Origin: Actinomycetospora cinnamomea
GTDB taxonomy: Bacteria > Actinomycetota > Actinomycetes > Mycobacteriales > Pseudonocardiaceae
NCBI RefSeq assembly: GCF_003096675.1
Contig: NZ_QEKW01000007.1
Span: 186,001-250,000, forward strand
Direction: 5' to 3'
DNA length: 64,000 nt
The translations under genes and the position numbers were made by a program. The notes beneath the pieces are model-generated. The model was not told the DNA's origin, did not search any database, and worked only from the letters and a program-made list of their open reading frames with translations. Of the stretch, positions 8,307 to 15,237 are shown one piece after another; the stretch's first letter is position 1; every line of letters begins with the position of its first letter.

Positions 8307-9143
8307 TCACGGTCCGGCCGGGCCGCGCGGCGAGACCGAGGGGCGTCGGTCCGGCTCGACCGGCCCGACGACGGCCTCCAGGCCCGCGGACCGGTCGGCC
8401 CCGGTGTCGAGGCGGAGCTGCACGACGTCGCCTCGGTACTCGACCCTGGCCACCTCGAAGGGCCGGTCCCCGGACGCGGTGGTGCGGTACTCGGTGCACA
8501 GGACCAGGAACACCGGGGTCCGGTGGGGCACACCGAAGCGGTCCGCCTCGAACTGACCGCACTGACTCGTCTCGATCGACACGTGGGAGCGACCGAGGGC
8601 CACGCCGTGGTCGGAGAGCGACAGGTCCTCGGGCAGGTGCCGGCCGACGTGCAGGCGCTCCTCCAGCCACCGCGCGTCCACCCGGCGGAAGAAGGAGTAA
8701 GCGATCGCCAGCGCGGTCTGGTCGAGGGTGAGCAACGAGGTGACCCGCAGGACGTCCTCGCCCTCGGCGACGTCGAGACGCTCCCGGATGCTGCGCTCCA
8801 CTGTCGGGGCGCCCACGTCGAGGATGAGGACCCGATCACCGGCGTCCGATGACCCGAGCTGCCGCGAGAGGCCCCCGGCGCGGAAGGCGCGCTTGGGCGG
8901 GGCGACGAAGGTTCCGCGACCCCGGACGCGGTGGATCTGGTGGTCGTCCTCGAGGATCGCGAGTGCCTGGCGGACGACGACGCGGCTGACACCGAGGTGA
9001 CGGGCGAGCTGGGGCTCGGACGGCAGCATGTCGCCGGGCCGCCACGTCCCGGATTCGATCTGCTGCTTGAGCAGCTCCTGCAGCTGGTAGTACAGCGGCA
9101 CGAAACTCGTCCGGTCAAGCGCGCAGGCGCCCGTGGGGAACAT
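8307..9143 (-). CDS. GntR-family transcriptional regulator (HutC/UTRA type)
   Basis: A 278-residue regulator. The winged-helix DNA-binding domain (about 10-75) reads PLYYQLQELLKQQIESGTWRPGDMLPSE and GVSRVVVRQALAILEDD, followed by the wing GRGTFV. The C-terminal part is a UTRA ligand-binding domain typical of the HutC subfamily. Start 9143 is chosen because GGAG sits four bases upstream; an ATG at 9200 would add 19 residues but lacks a ribosome-binding site. It is transcribed away from the APC permease / ureohydrolase pair and is the likely local regulator of that pair, sensing its substrate. Confidence 0.85.
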   Translation of the reverse strand: MFPTGACALDRTSFVPLYYQLQELLKQQIESGTWRPGDMLPSEPQLARHLGVSRVVVRQALAILEDDHQIHRVRGRGTFVAPPKRAFRAGGLSRQLGSSDAGDRVLILDVGAPTVERSIRERLDVAEGEDVLRVTSLLTLDQTALAIAYSFFRRVDARWLEERLHVGRHLPEDLSLSDHGVALGRSHVSIETSQCGQFEADRFGVPHRTPVFLVLCTEYRTTASGDRPFEVARVEYRGDVVQLRLDTGADRSAGLEAVVGPVEPDRRPSVSPRGPAGP

Positions 9144-9209
9144 CCCGCTCCACCTCGCGATTTCCCACTCACTGCGGATCTGATCTGATAGGACAACCAT
9201 ACAACTACC

Positions 9210-9229
9210 GACGTGACAAGAGCCACGTC
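9210..9229. promoter_or_regulatory. Inverted repeat in the GntR/permease intergenic region (possible operator)
   Basis: GACGTG and CACGTC form a perfect 6-bp inverted repeat with an 8-bp spacer between the divergent gntR gene and the permease promoter. A nearby doubled GATCT segment (9176-9190) is more AT-rich than its surroundings. Regulation by the adjacent GntR protein is inferred from position only. Confidence 0.35.
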
Positions 9230-9289
9230 AGGCGCCTCCCGCGGCGGCCCACCACCCGCATATGCGCTGCTCAGCGCCTTGGGAGGGCC

Positions 9290-9318
9290 TTGACATCATC
9301 GTCCGAGGTCCCTCTACT
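9290..9318 (+). promoter_or_regulatory. Probable sigma70-type promoter of the permease/ureohydrolase operon
   Basis: TTGACA at 9290-9295 is followed after 17 bp by TCTACT at 9313-9318. The -35 is perfect and the -10 is acceptable for an actinobacterial housekeeping promoter. Transcription would begin near 9325, which excludes the TTG at 9290 as a translation start and supports the ATG at 9359. Confidence 0.5.
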
Positions 9319-9358
9319 GACAGGCCCACTTGTTCTAGCGAACGGACAGGACGGGCCC

Positions 9359-10903
9359 ATGGGCGACGACTCCGCGTCAACGACGGCACGACCTGGTTCC
9401 GAGGACGATCGCCTGCTCAGCGAGTTCGGCTATCGTCAGGAGCTGCCCCGCGTCCTGCGCTTCTGGACCAACTGGGCCCTCGGTTTCGCCTTCATCTCGC
9501 CGATCGTGGGCCTCTACACGGTGGTCGCCCTCGGCGCCCAGACGGCGGGACCGGCCTGGGTGTGGGTGCTGCCGATCGTCGTGCTCGGCCAGCTCCTCGT
9601 CGCGCTCGTCTACGCGCACCTGGCCCGTCGGTGGCCGCTGGCGGGGGGCATCTACCAGTGGTCCCGCCGACTGATCGGACCCGCGTACGGGTGGTGGGCC
9701 GGGTGGATCTACATGTGGGCCCTGGTGCTCACCCTGTCGACCGTCGCCTACGGGGGCGGCTTCTTCCTCGGGCAGCTGCTCGGATGGGAGGAACCGTCCA
9801 CCGCCGAGAGCGTGCTGCTCGGACTGATCGTCATGGCGATCTTCACCGCGGTGAATGCGGCGGGCCTGCACCTGCTGCGGTGGGTGGTCAACATCGGCAT
9901 CGCCTGCGAACTGATCGCGAGCATCGGTATCGCGGTGGTCCTCATCTCGCTGTTCCGCGTGCAGCCGGTGAGCACGTTGACCGACACCTCGGCGACGCCC
10001 GACGGTGTCGCGTTCTTCCCTGCGTTCATCGCCGCACTGGCCATCGGCGGCTGGGTGATCCTCGGTTTCGACGCCTGCGGCAGCGTGGCCGAGGAGACCC
10101 GCGAGCCGCGGCGCCAGGTGCCGCGCGCGATCGTCGTCTCACTGATCACCGTCGGCGCGGTCGACATCCTCGCGGCCGTCGCGCTGGTGCTCGCGCACCC
10201 CGACATCGGCGCCGTGGTCAGCGGACAGTCTGCCGACCCCGTCTCCGAGGCGGTGGTGGCCGGCCTCGGCGAGTGGGCGGCCAAGCCTTTCCTGGTCGTC
10301 GTCGTCGTCGCGTTCATCGCCTGCGGGATCGCCGTGCAGGCCACGGGGGTCCGGGTGGTCTACTCGTTCGCGAGGGACGGCATGCTGCCCCTGTCCCGGG
10401 TCTGGCGGCGTGTGTCGACCCGCAACCAGGCGCCGGTGTACGCCGTCGCCCTGGTCGCCATCCTCTCGGCGCTCGCCTTCGTCTACGCCAACGCCCTGTC
10501 CGTGCTCGTTGCCTTCGCCACCGGCGCCTACTACGTCGGTTTCCTCGCCCCGGTGGCCGCCCTGCTCTACCTCCGCCTGCGCGGTCGGTGGCGCGACCCG
10601 GACGGGCGGCGCGGGCTCGGGAAGATCGGCGTGATCGTGAACGTCGTCGCGGTGGCGTGGCTGGTCTTCGAGCTCGTGAACATCGCGTGGCCACGGGATC
10701 TCGGCCTGCCGTGGTGGCAGACCTACGCGTTCCTGCTCGGGTTGGGGTGCTTCGGCACGGTCGGGTTGGTGTACTTCTTCGCCACCCGCCCCGACCGCAG
10801 GTTCGTCGAGGAGAGCGTGTCGATGGGGGAGGCACCGCCTCCCGCGTCGGCGGAGCAACAGAGCGCATCGACGGCCACGAACGTGGGAGGGACTCAGGAA
10901 TGA
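9359..10903 (+). CDS. APC-superfamily amino acid/choline-type permease
   Basis: A 514-residue integral membrane protein with about twelve hydrophobic helices. The first helix region FWTNWALGFAFISPIVGLYTVV and a later GGWVILGFDACGSVAEETREPRRQVPRAI segment are typical of the amino acid/choline transporter branch of the APC superfamily. A hydrophilic N-terminus of about 45 residues precedes helix 1. Its stop codon overlaps the ATG of the ureohydrolase gene (ATGA), so the two are translationally coupled. Uptake of a guanidino compound or guanidinium is inferred from context, not from sequence. Confidence 0.85.
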   Translation: MGDDSASTTARPGSEDDRLLSEFGYRQELPRVLRFWTNWALGFAFISPIVGLYTVVALGAQTAGPAWVWVLPIVVLGQLLVALVYAHLARRWPLAGGIYQWSRRLIGPAYGWWAGWIYMWALVLTLSTVAYGGGFFLGQLLGWEEPSTAESVLLGLIVMAIFTAVNAAGLHLLRWVVNIGIACELIASIGIAVVLISLFRVQPVSTLTDTSATPDGVAFFPAFIAALAIGGWVILGFDACGSVAEETREPRRQVPRAIVVSLITVGAVDILAAVALVLAHPDIGAVVSGQSADPVSEAVVAGLGEWAAKPFLVVVVVAFIACGIAVQATGVRVVYSFARDGMLPLSRVWRRVSTRNQAPVYAVALVAILSALAFVYANALSVLVAFATGAYYVGFLAPVAALLYLRLRGRWRDPDGRRGLGKIGVIVNVVAVAWLVFELVNIAWPRDLGLPWWQTYAFLLGLGCFGTVGLVYFFATRPDRRFVEESVSMGEAPPPASAEQQSASTATNVGGTQE

Positions 10904-12039
10904 CGGACGCCCCTGACCAGACGCACGGCTTCGACCGATCGACCCTGCAGGGCATGCAGGGGCTGCGGAGGCTCGCGCAGATCCCGGAGACCGCCCAGCA
11001 CCGCGCCGTCCAGCAGGGGCTGGAGTTCGGGCTCGAGGCCGCACCGTCGGTCCAGGACCGCCGGATCAGCACGTTCTCCCGCGGCGCCCAGCCCGCCTTC
11101 GCCGGGATCAACACGTTCCTCAAGGCCCCGTACTGCGAGGACGTGCGCGAGATCGGCCGCTACGACGCCGCGATCATCGGGGTCCCCTTCGACATGGGCA
11201 CCACATATCGCTCGGGGTGCCGTTTCGGGCCGCAGGCGGTGCGGCGTATCTCCGCCGTCTACGACTCGTACAGCCTCGACCTCGCCGTCGATCTGGAGGA
11301 GGAGCTCGCGCTCTGCGACGCCGGGGACGTCTTCGTCATCCCGTCGAACATCGAGAAGACCTTCGACCAGATCGACCGGGCCGTCTCCCACGTCGTGTCC
11401 CAGGGCGTCTTTCCCGTGATCATCGGCGGGGACCACTCCATCGGCTACCCCGATGTCAGAGCGATCGCGAAGCACGTCGACGGCAACGTCGGGATCATCC
11501 ACTTCGACCGGCACATCGACATCCAAGAACGTGACATGGACGAGCGGATGCACACGACCCACTGGTTCCACGCCACGAACATCCCGAACGTCCCGCCCGA
11601 GAACCTCGTCCAGATCGGGATCGGTGGCTGGTACGGCTCCCGGCCCGGCCTCTCCGTCGCCTACGAACGCGACACCACCGTCATGACGATCGGCGACGTC
11701 GAGAAGCTGGGCATCGACAAGGCCACGGAGATCGCGCTCGAGGTGGCCTGGAAGGACGCCGCCGCAGTCTTCCTCTCCTTCGACATCGACTCGGTCGACG
11801 GCGGGATCGCCCCGGGCACCGGCTCGCCCGAACCCGGCGGGCTGCTCCCCCGGGAGGCGCTGCACGCCTTGCGCACGATCGCCAAGGAGGGCATCTGTGG
11901 GATGGAGGTCATCGAGATCTCCCCGCCGTACGACACCAGCGACTCGACCGCCCAGCTCGGATGTCGCGCGATCATGGATGTGCTCGGTGTCCTCGTGGCC
12001 GAGGGCAGGCTGGGTCGGCGCGCGACCCACGAGTCCTGA
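10900..12039 (+). CDS. Ureohydrolase-family enzyme, probable guanidine hydrolase
   Basis: A 379-residue arginase/agmatinase-family metalloenzyme with an N-terminal extension of about 85 residues, longer than agmatinases. Metal ligands are intact: GGDHS (His179), DRHID (Asp203, His205, Asp207) and SFDIDSVD (Asp295, Asp297), followed by APGTGSPEPGG. Agmatinases carry DAHxD; the DRHxD form, the SVDGGIAPGTGSPEPGG segment and the downstream ERMHTTHWFHATN resemble, as I remember them, the nickel-dependent guanidine hydrolases (GdmH, Synechocystis Sll1077). Hydrolysis of guanidine to urea and ammonia is therefore the best guess; guanidinobutyrase or guanidinopropionase activity is the alternative. 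The convergent guanidine-riboswitch-controlled exporter supports the guess. Confidence 0.8.
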   Translation: MTDAPDQTHGFDRSTLQGMQGLRRLAQIPETAQHRAVQQGLEFGLEAAPSVQDRRISTFSRGAQPAFAGINTFLKAPYCEDVREIGRYDAAIIGVPFDMGTTYRSGCRFGPQAVRRISAVYDSYSLDLAVDLEEELALCDAGDVFVIPSNIEKTFDQIDRAVSHVVSQGVFPVIIGGDHSIGYPDVRAIAKHVDGNVGIIHFDRHIDIQERDMDERMHTTHWFHATNIPNVPPENLVQIGIGGWYGSRPGLSVAYERDTTVMTIGDVEKLGIDKATEIALEVAWKDAAAVFLSFDIDSVDGGIAPGTGSPEPGGLLPREALHALRTIAKEGICGMEVIEISPPYDTSDSTAQLGCRAIMDVLGVLVAEGRLGRRATHES

Positions 12040-12112
12040 TCACGGCCTCCGGGGGCGACGGGCTGCGCCGGCCGCCGCCGCGGGGTCGGTCGTCATCGGG
12101 GCACGACGGGTC

Positions 12113-12427
12113 TCACTGCAGGACCTTCAACCCGACCACGCAGCCGACGACGCCGAGCAGCAGGGCGACCCTCACTGGCGAGACGGCCTCGTCGCCGCTC
12201 ACCATCGCGTAGGCGGCGGTCAACACGGCACCGATCCCTACCCACACCGCGTAGGCCGTACCGGTCGGTAGCTCCCGCATGGCGAAGGCGAGCCCGCACA
12301 TGCTCAGGAGGAGCCCGAGACCGAAGACGATCGACGGCACGAGCCTGGTGAAGCCCTCCGCCTTGCCGAGCGCGGTAGCCCACACCGCCTCGAGGACACC
12401 GGACAGCACCAGCACGACCCACGACAT
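12113..12427 (-). CDS. gdx: SMR-family guanidinium exporter Gdx (SugE)
   Basis: A 104-residue four-helix small multidrug resistance protein. The start MSWVVLVLSGVLEAVWATAL contains the essential Glu13 of the family, and LPTGTAYAVWVGIGAV is the signature of the Gdx/SugE subgroup, which exports guanidinium in exchange for protons, rather than of EmrE-type drug pumps. The ATG at 12427 has GGAGG upstream and matches the family N-terminus; a longer frame to 12538 would read through the riboswitch and is rejected. Expression is expected to be switched on by guanidine through the leader at 12446-12488. It converges with the ureohydrolase gene. Confidence 0.93.
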   Translation of the reverse strand: MSWVVLVLSGVLEAVWATALGKAEGFTRLVPSIVFGLGLLLSMCGLAFAMRELPTGTAYAVWVGIGAVLTAAYAMVSGDEAVSPVRVALLLGVVGCVVGLKVLQ

Positions 12428-12445
12428 CGCTCGACCTCCAACGAA

Positions 12446-12488
12446 GTCGCCGTCTTGTCGCGGTCTGGGTACGGCGCCGCTCGTCCAG
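12446..12488 (-). promoter_or_regulatory. Guanidine-III riboswitch (ykkC-III)
   Basis: Read on the minus strand the leader has CTGGACGAG, then GCGCCGTACCCAG, then GACAAGACGGCGAC. This order and spacing match the guanidine-III pseudoknot class as I remember it from Thermobifida fusca (GGACGAG, CGCCGTACCCGG, GGACAAGACGGCG). CTGG pairs with CCAG to close P1 and CGCCGT pairs with ACGGCG to form the pseudoknot. The element ends 18 nt before the Gdx start codon, so guanidine binding is expected to free the GGAGG ribosome-binding site just downstream. Confidence 0.88.
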
Positions 12489-12658
12489 GACCCCCGAAAC
12501 CAGGGATCGACCCGAGGCTGCCCAGCCCCCAGGTCCACGGCAACCCGACGGGTTGGTGGGTCCGGTCACTGACCGCTCGTGGAGGGCGGGTGCCTCGTGG
12601 CGGCCACTGACCCCGTCGGCGCCGGTTGCCGGACCGTCGAGACGGGCAGCCCGGGACC

Positions 12659-12823
12659 ATGACCGGACCGACCAGCGAGAAGCGCGAGGAAGGCTCGTCC
12701 CGGCGGGACGAGCCGGCGCCCGAGGCCGCCTCCCCGTTCACCGACGCGGACGCGGAGGGCGCCGACCAGGAAGGGCGCGACGTCGACCGCGACGTCGCTG
12801 ACAACGCCGACCTCGACGGGTGA
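12659..12823 (+). CDS. Small acidic disordered protein, hypothetical
   Basis: A 54-residue open frame starting at ATG 12659, rich in Asp, Glu and Ala with no hydrophobic core (for example DADAEGADQEGRDVDRDVAD). The frame is compatible with actinobacterial codon use, but there is no clear ribosome-binding site. No family is recognised. It may be a real small protein or chance coding in GC-rich DNA. Confidence 0.35.
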   Translation: MTGPTSEKREEGSSRRDEPAPEAASPFTDADAEGADQEGRDVDRDVADNADLDG

Positions 12824-12831
12824 CGGACGCG

Positions 12832-12864
12832 GCGTTCTTCCCGGCGTTCATCGCCGCACTGGCC
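12832..12864 (+). repeat. Fragment nearly identical to part of the upstream APC permease gene
   Basis: This 33-bp segment matches 10010-10042 of the permease gene (encoding FFPAFIAALA) with a single mismatch. There is no continuing similarity on the right and no translated context here. It may be a scar of a lost permease duplicate. Confidence 0.6.
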
Positions 12865-12915
12865 CCACCATGAGCGCGGGATCGCGCGATGGACGCACGG
12901 GGGCGGGAACCCGGC

Positions 12916-13278
12916 TCAGCCGTAGATGTCGTTCCCGCGGGAGAACTCGACGAAGGTGCAGGGCTCGTCGCCCACGCTCCAGGCGTCGTGGCCGGGCGGC
13001 AGGAGCATCACCGAGTGGGGACCGAAGTCCTCCTCCGACCCGTCGTCCATGACGACGTGCAGCGTGCCCGAGAGGACCAGCGCGACGTGGGGCAGCTCGC
13101 ACGACTCCGTGCCGACGTCGGGCTTGAGGTCCTTCGACCACACTGCGCCGACCCCGAAGGTCACCTCGGTGACACTGACCCCGTCCAGCTCGACGGTCTT
13201 CTTGGAGATGGCGCCGTGGGTGTCGGCCGGGGCGGCGGCCAGGTCGCCCTTCTGCATGCGTCGAGTGCTCGCGGTCAT
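12916..13278 (-). CDS. Cupin domain protein
   Basis: A 120-residue single-domain beta-barrel protein. The conserved cupin strands are seen in CELPHVALVLSGTLHVVMDDGSEEDFGPHSVMLLPPGHDAW, with His residues at the usual metal positions. The ATG at 13278 is preferred over an in-frame start at 13326 because GAGGAGG lies just upstream. Such small cupins serve as sensors, isomerases or dioxygenases, and the role here is unknown. It is divergent from the membrane protein at 13434. Confidence 0.8.
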   Translation of the reverse strand: MTASTRRMQKGDLAAAPADTHGAISKKTVELDGVSVTEVTFGVGAVWSKDLKPDVGTESCELPHVALVLSGTLHVVMDDGSEEDFGPHSVMLLPPGHDAWSVGDEPCTFVEFSRGNDIYG

Positions 13279-13433
13279 GTCTGCCTCCTCGGCGTGGCGG
13301 TCGGTCGGCCCGATCCTCCCCGCCACCCATGCGCGCGTCGCGATATCCGACGCCGAGGCCGAATCGCGCGCACCCCGGCCCGTGGAGCGGCCCCGACGTC
13401 GGTCGCGGCCCGGTCCGCGGGTACTGCCTGGTG

Positions 13434-14105
13434 ATGGGGATGGCAGGAGCCGAGCAGAGCGAGCCGCGCCCGCTGCGGGACCCGGGCCAGGCGGAGCGGT
13501 TGGCCCGCCGGCTCGACAAGCCGATGGGGGCCATCGGCGTGGTGTTCCTGCTCGTCGTGCTCGGCCAGTCCCTCGCCGAGGACCGGCGTCTCGTCACGGC
13601 ACTCACCGTCGCGGGCTGGCTGCTGTGGCTGGTCTTCGTGACGGAGTTCGCCCTGCGTGCCTACGTCGCGAGGGACCAACGCCGGTTCTGGGCGCGGAAC
13701 TGGTGGCAGCTCGTCTTCCTCGCGGTGCCGTTCCTGCGGTTCTTCCCCCTGCTCTCCGTGCTGCGGGCCTCGCGGGTGGGCAGCGTGCTGTCGGCGGCGG
13801 TCCGCGGCTCGCGGTCCACGGGCCGGCTGCTGTCCGGGCGGATCGGCTGGCTGGGCGTCGTCACCGGCATCGTCGTGCTCGCCGCCAGCCAGTTGCTCTA
13901 CGTCCTCGGCGCCTACACCCGCTACCTCGACGCCCTGCACGAGGCGGCGCTGGCGACCGTGACCGGGGAACCGCTGTCGGCCGACGACGGCGTCGCCCGG
14001 GTGCTCGAGGTGGTCCTCGCCGTGTACTCCGTCGCCGTCTTCGCGACCCTCGCCGGCGCGATCGGCGCCTACTTCCTGCACGCGCGCGCGGCCGAGTCCG
14101 ACTGA
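13434..14105 (+). CDS. Ion-channel-like membrane protein without a canonical K+ filter
   Basis: A 223-residue membrane protein laid out like a short voltage-gated-channel subunit: helices near residues 35-50, 60-75, 92-107 and 140-157, a short re-entrant-like stretch, then a last helix near 190-212. A charged helix with spaced Arg residues (FLRFFPLLSVLRASRVGSVL) resembles S4. Where potassium channels carry TVGYG this protein reads EAALATVTGEPLSADDG. It may be a channel homologue that no longer selects K+. The exact start is uncertain (GTG 13431, ATG 13434 or ATG 13440). Confidence 0.65.
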   Translation: MGMAGAEQSEPRPLRDPGQAERLARRLDKPMGAIGVVFLLVVLGQSLAEDRRLVTALTVAGWLLWLVFVTEFALRAYVARDQRRFWARNWWQLVFLAVPFLRFFPLLSVLRASRVGSVLSAAVRGSRSTGRLLSGRIGWLGVVTGIVVLAASQLLYVLGAYTRYLDALHEAALATVTGEPLSADDGVARVLEVVLAVYSVAVFATLAGAIGAYFLHARAAESD

Positions 14106-14117
14106 GGTCTCTCGACC

Positions 14118-14336
14118 TCAGACGCCGGCGTCGTCGGTCTCCCGCGACCGGCGGGCGTCGACCGGCGGGATCGTCGGCTCCGGCGGTTCGACGGTCTCGT
14201 CCTCCGGGACCGGCGGGAGCTCTTCCTCCGGCAGCTCGGGGACCTCACGCTCCGCCACGCGAGGCACCTGAGGGCGCGGGGTCGGCGGCACCTCGTCGTC
14301 GTGCTCGTGACGGGCGTGTCCCCGGGCGCTGGTCAT
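14118..14336 (-). CDS. Small proline/glutamate-rich hypothetical protein
   Basis: A 72-residue disordered protein dominated by Pro, Glu and Arg (VPELPEEELPPVPEDETVEPPEP). GGAGGGAG lies upstream of the ATG at 14336, which supports translation. No family is recognised. It is the last chromosomal gene before the left attachment site of element 1 and converges with the channel-like gene. Confidence 0.5.
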   Translation of the reverse strand: MTSARGHARHEHDDEVPPTPRPQVPRVAEREVPELPEEELPPVPEDETVEPPEPTIPPVDARRSRETDDAGV

Positions 14337-14404
14337 GGCGTCGACTCCCTCCGACGGCGCGCGACCGAGGCTACGCCGGGGCCGACGTCGCTCCGATGCC
14401 GTTC

Positions 14405-14437
14405 GTGCGGGGCGGACGAGCCGGCCTGTAAGCCGGA
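14405..14437 (+). repeat. attL of element 1 (copy of the rnpB 3' end)
   Basis: This 33-bp segment repeats 32219-32251, the 3' end of the RNase P RNA gene, in the same orientation with two mismatches. The perfectly shared part is CGGCCTGTAAGCCGGA (14422-14437). Mismatches fall only on the side that in attL should be original chromosome and in attR should come from the element. The old sequence still allows pairing (with G-U) with the 5' strand of rnpB helix P1. This is the pattern expected of attL. Confidence 0.85.
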
Positions 14438-14785
14438 GCGTGTTCGTCGGTCGGAGCGACCAGGGCCGCCAGGGCTCGTCCTGGCCCTGACCTGGCTGTT
14501 GACCTTCTCGTGGTTATGGGCGTCTCGCGCCTCGTTGAGGGCTCCCGTGCCCCCAGCGTGCCCCAAGAGTCGATCACCGCCGACGCTGAGCCCCGCCTTG
14601 GGAAGGCCGCGCCGGGCTCACGGTGTTGGCGTACGACCTCGGGAAGAGCCGGCAGGCACTGCCGGTCGTGACCCTCGTTGACCGCTTCCAATCGCACGCT
14701 CATCGCACGGCGCGATGGACGATCTTTGACAACTCCATGACGACACCATGTGTCGACCATCGCCCGAAGGTGTGCGGGGTGCGAC
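14438..14785. other. Left-end region of element 1 without a recognised gene
   Basis: Between attL and the mer promoter I find only the paired arm-type repeats. The open frames on either strand have no family signature and no good ribosome-binding site. Local GC content is lower than in flanking chromosomal genes, in keeping with foreign DNA. Confidence 0.5.
14547..14564 (+). repeat. Left arm-type integrase sites (paired GTGCCCC)
   Basis: GTGCCCC occurs at 14547-14553 and 14558-14564, an 11-bp period. The same pair with the same period and orientation lies at 32153-32170 beside attR. Paired short repeats at helical spacing inside both element ends are what a tyrosine integrase uses as arm-binding sites. 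Assignment is by position and symmetry. Confidence 0.6.
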
Positions 14786-14816
14786 TTGACCCCGTACCCG
14801 AGTACAGGGTTCATGC
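14786..14816 (+). promoter_or_regulatory. MerR-type mercury operator/promoter
   Basis: TTGACC (14786-14791) is followed by an elongated 19-bp spacer to the -10 region near 14811. Within the spacer lies the dyad ACCCCGTAC-CCGA-GTACAGGGT (14789-14810), the classical mer operator layout. MerR bound here would hold the promoter shut and untwist it when Hg(II) binds. Transcription would begin almost at the merR ATG, so the message is probably leaderless. Confidence 0.75.
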
Positions 14817-14823
14817 TCGGGGC

Positions 14824-15237
14824 ATGCGGACGAGCGAGGTAGCCGCCCAAGCGCGGGTCAACCCGCAGACGTTGCGGTACTACGAGAGAAGAGGGCTGCT
14901 GCCAGACCCGGCACGGTCCTCGTCGGGATACCGCTCGTACGGATCGGAAGCCGTTCGGCTGGTGCGGTTCATCAAGCGGGCCCAAGATCTCGGCTTCGCC
15001 CTCGATGAGGTCAAGTCACTGTTGGAGCTGGCTGAGGGCGGTCCCGACCGCTGCGAGGCCACTCGCCGGCTGGCGACCTCCAAGATGGCGGACCTGCAAG
15101 GCCGAATCGCGGACCTGGAGGCGATTCGCGCAGGTCTCGCGCGACTGGTGGAGACCTGCGATCAGCCCCGGGAGCGGCGGGACTGCCCGATCTTGGCCGA
15201 CATCAGCGACGACAGCGACAAGGAGGTACACCGATGA
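14824..15237 (+). CDS. merR: Mercury-responsive MerR regulator
   Basis: A 137-residue MerR-family activator/repressor. The N-terminal helix-turn-helix and wing read NPQTLRYYERRGLLPDPARSS, followed by the dimerisation helix. Three cysteines match the Hg(II) site of classical MerR: one in GPDRCEATRR and a pair spaced nine apart in ETCDQPRERRDCP. ATG 14824 gives the standard N-terminus and lies at the probable transcription start. Its 3' end overlaps merB by four bases. It should control its own operon through the dyad at 14789-14810. Confidence 0.9.
   Translation: MRTSEVAAQARVNPQTLRYYERRGLLPDPARSSSGYRSYGSEAVRLVRFIKRAQDLGFALDEVKSLLELAEGGPDRCEATRRLATSKMADLQGRIADLEAIRAGLARLVETCDQPRERRDCPILADISDDSDKEVHR

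Noticed and set aside
6887-9226. 779-codon minus-strand frame over the dihydroxyacetone kinase gene
   Set aside because: Antisense shadow; the plus-strand kinase has all catalytic motifs and only the GntR part of this stretch is real, in another frame.
9262-9358. Upstream in-frame starts for the permease (TTG 9290) and ureohydrolase frame
   Set aside because: TTG 9290 lies within the -35 hexamer of the likely promoter; the ureohydrolase frame before 10900 is a shadow of the permease gene.
12428-12538. 37-residue N-terminal extension of the Gdx exporter
   Set aside because: It would translate through the guanidine-III riboswitch; the ATG at 12427 matches the family N-terminus and has its own ribosome-binding site.
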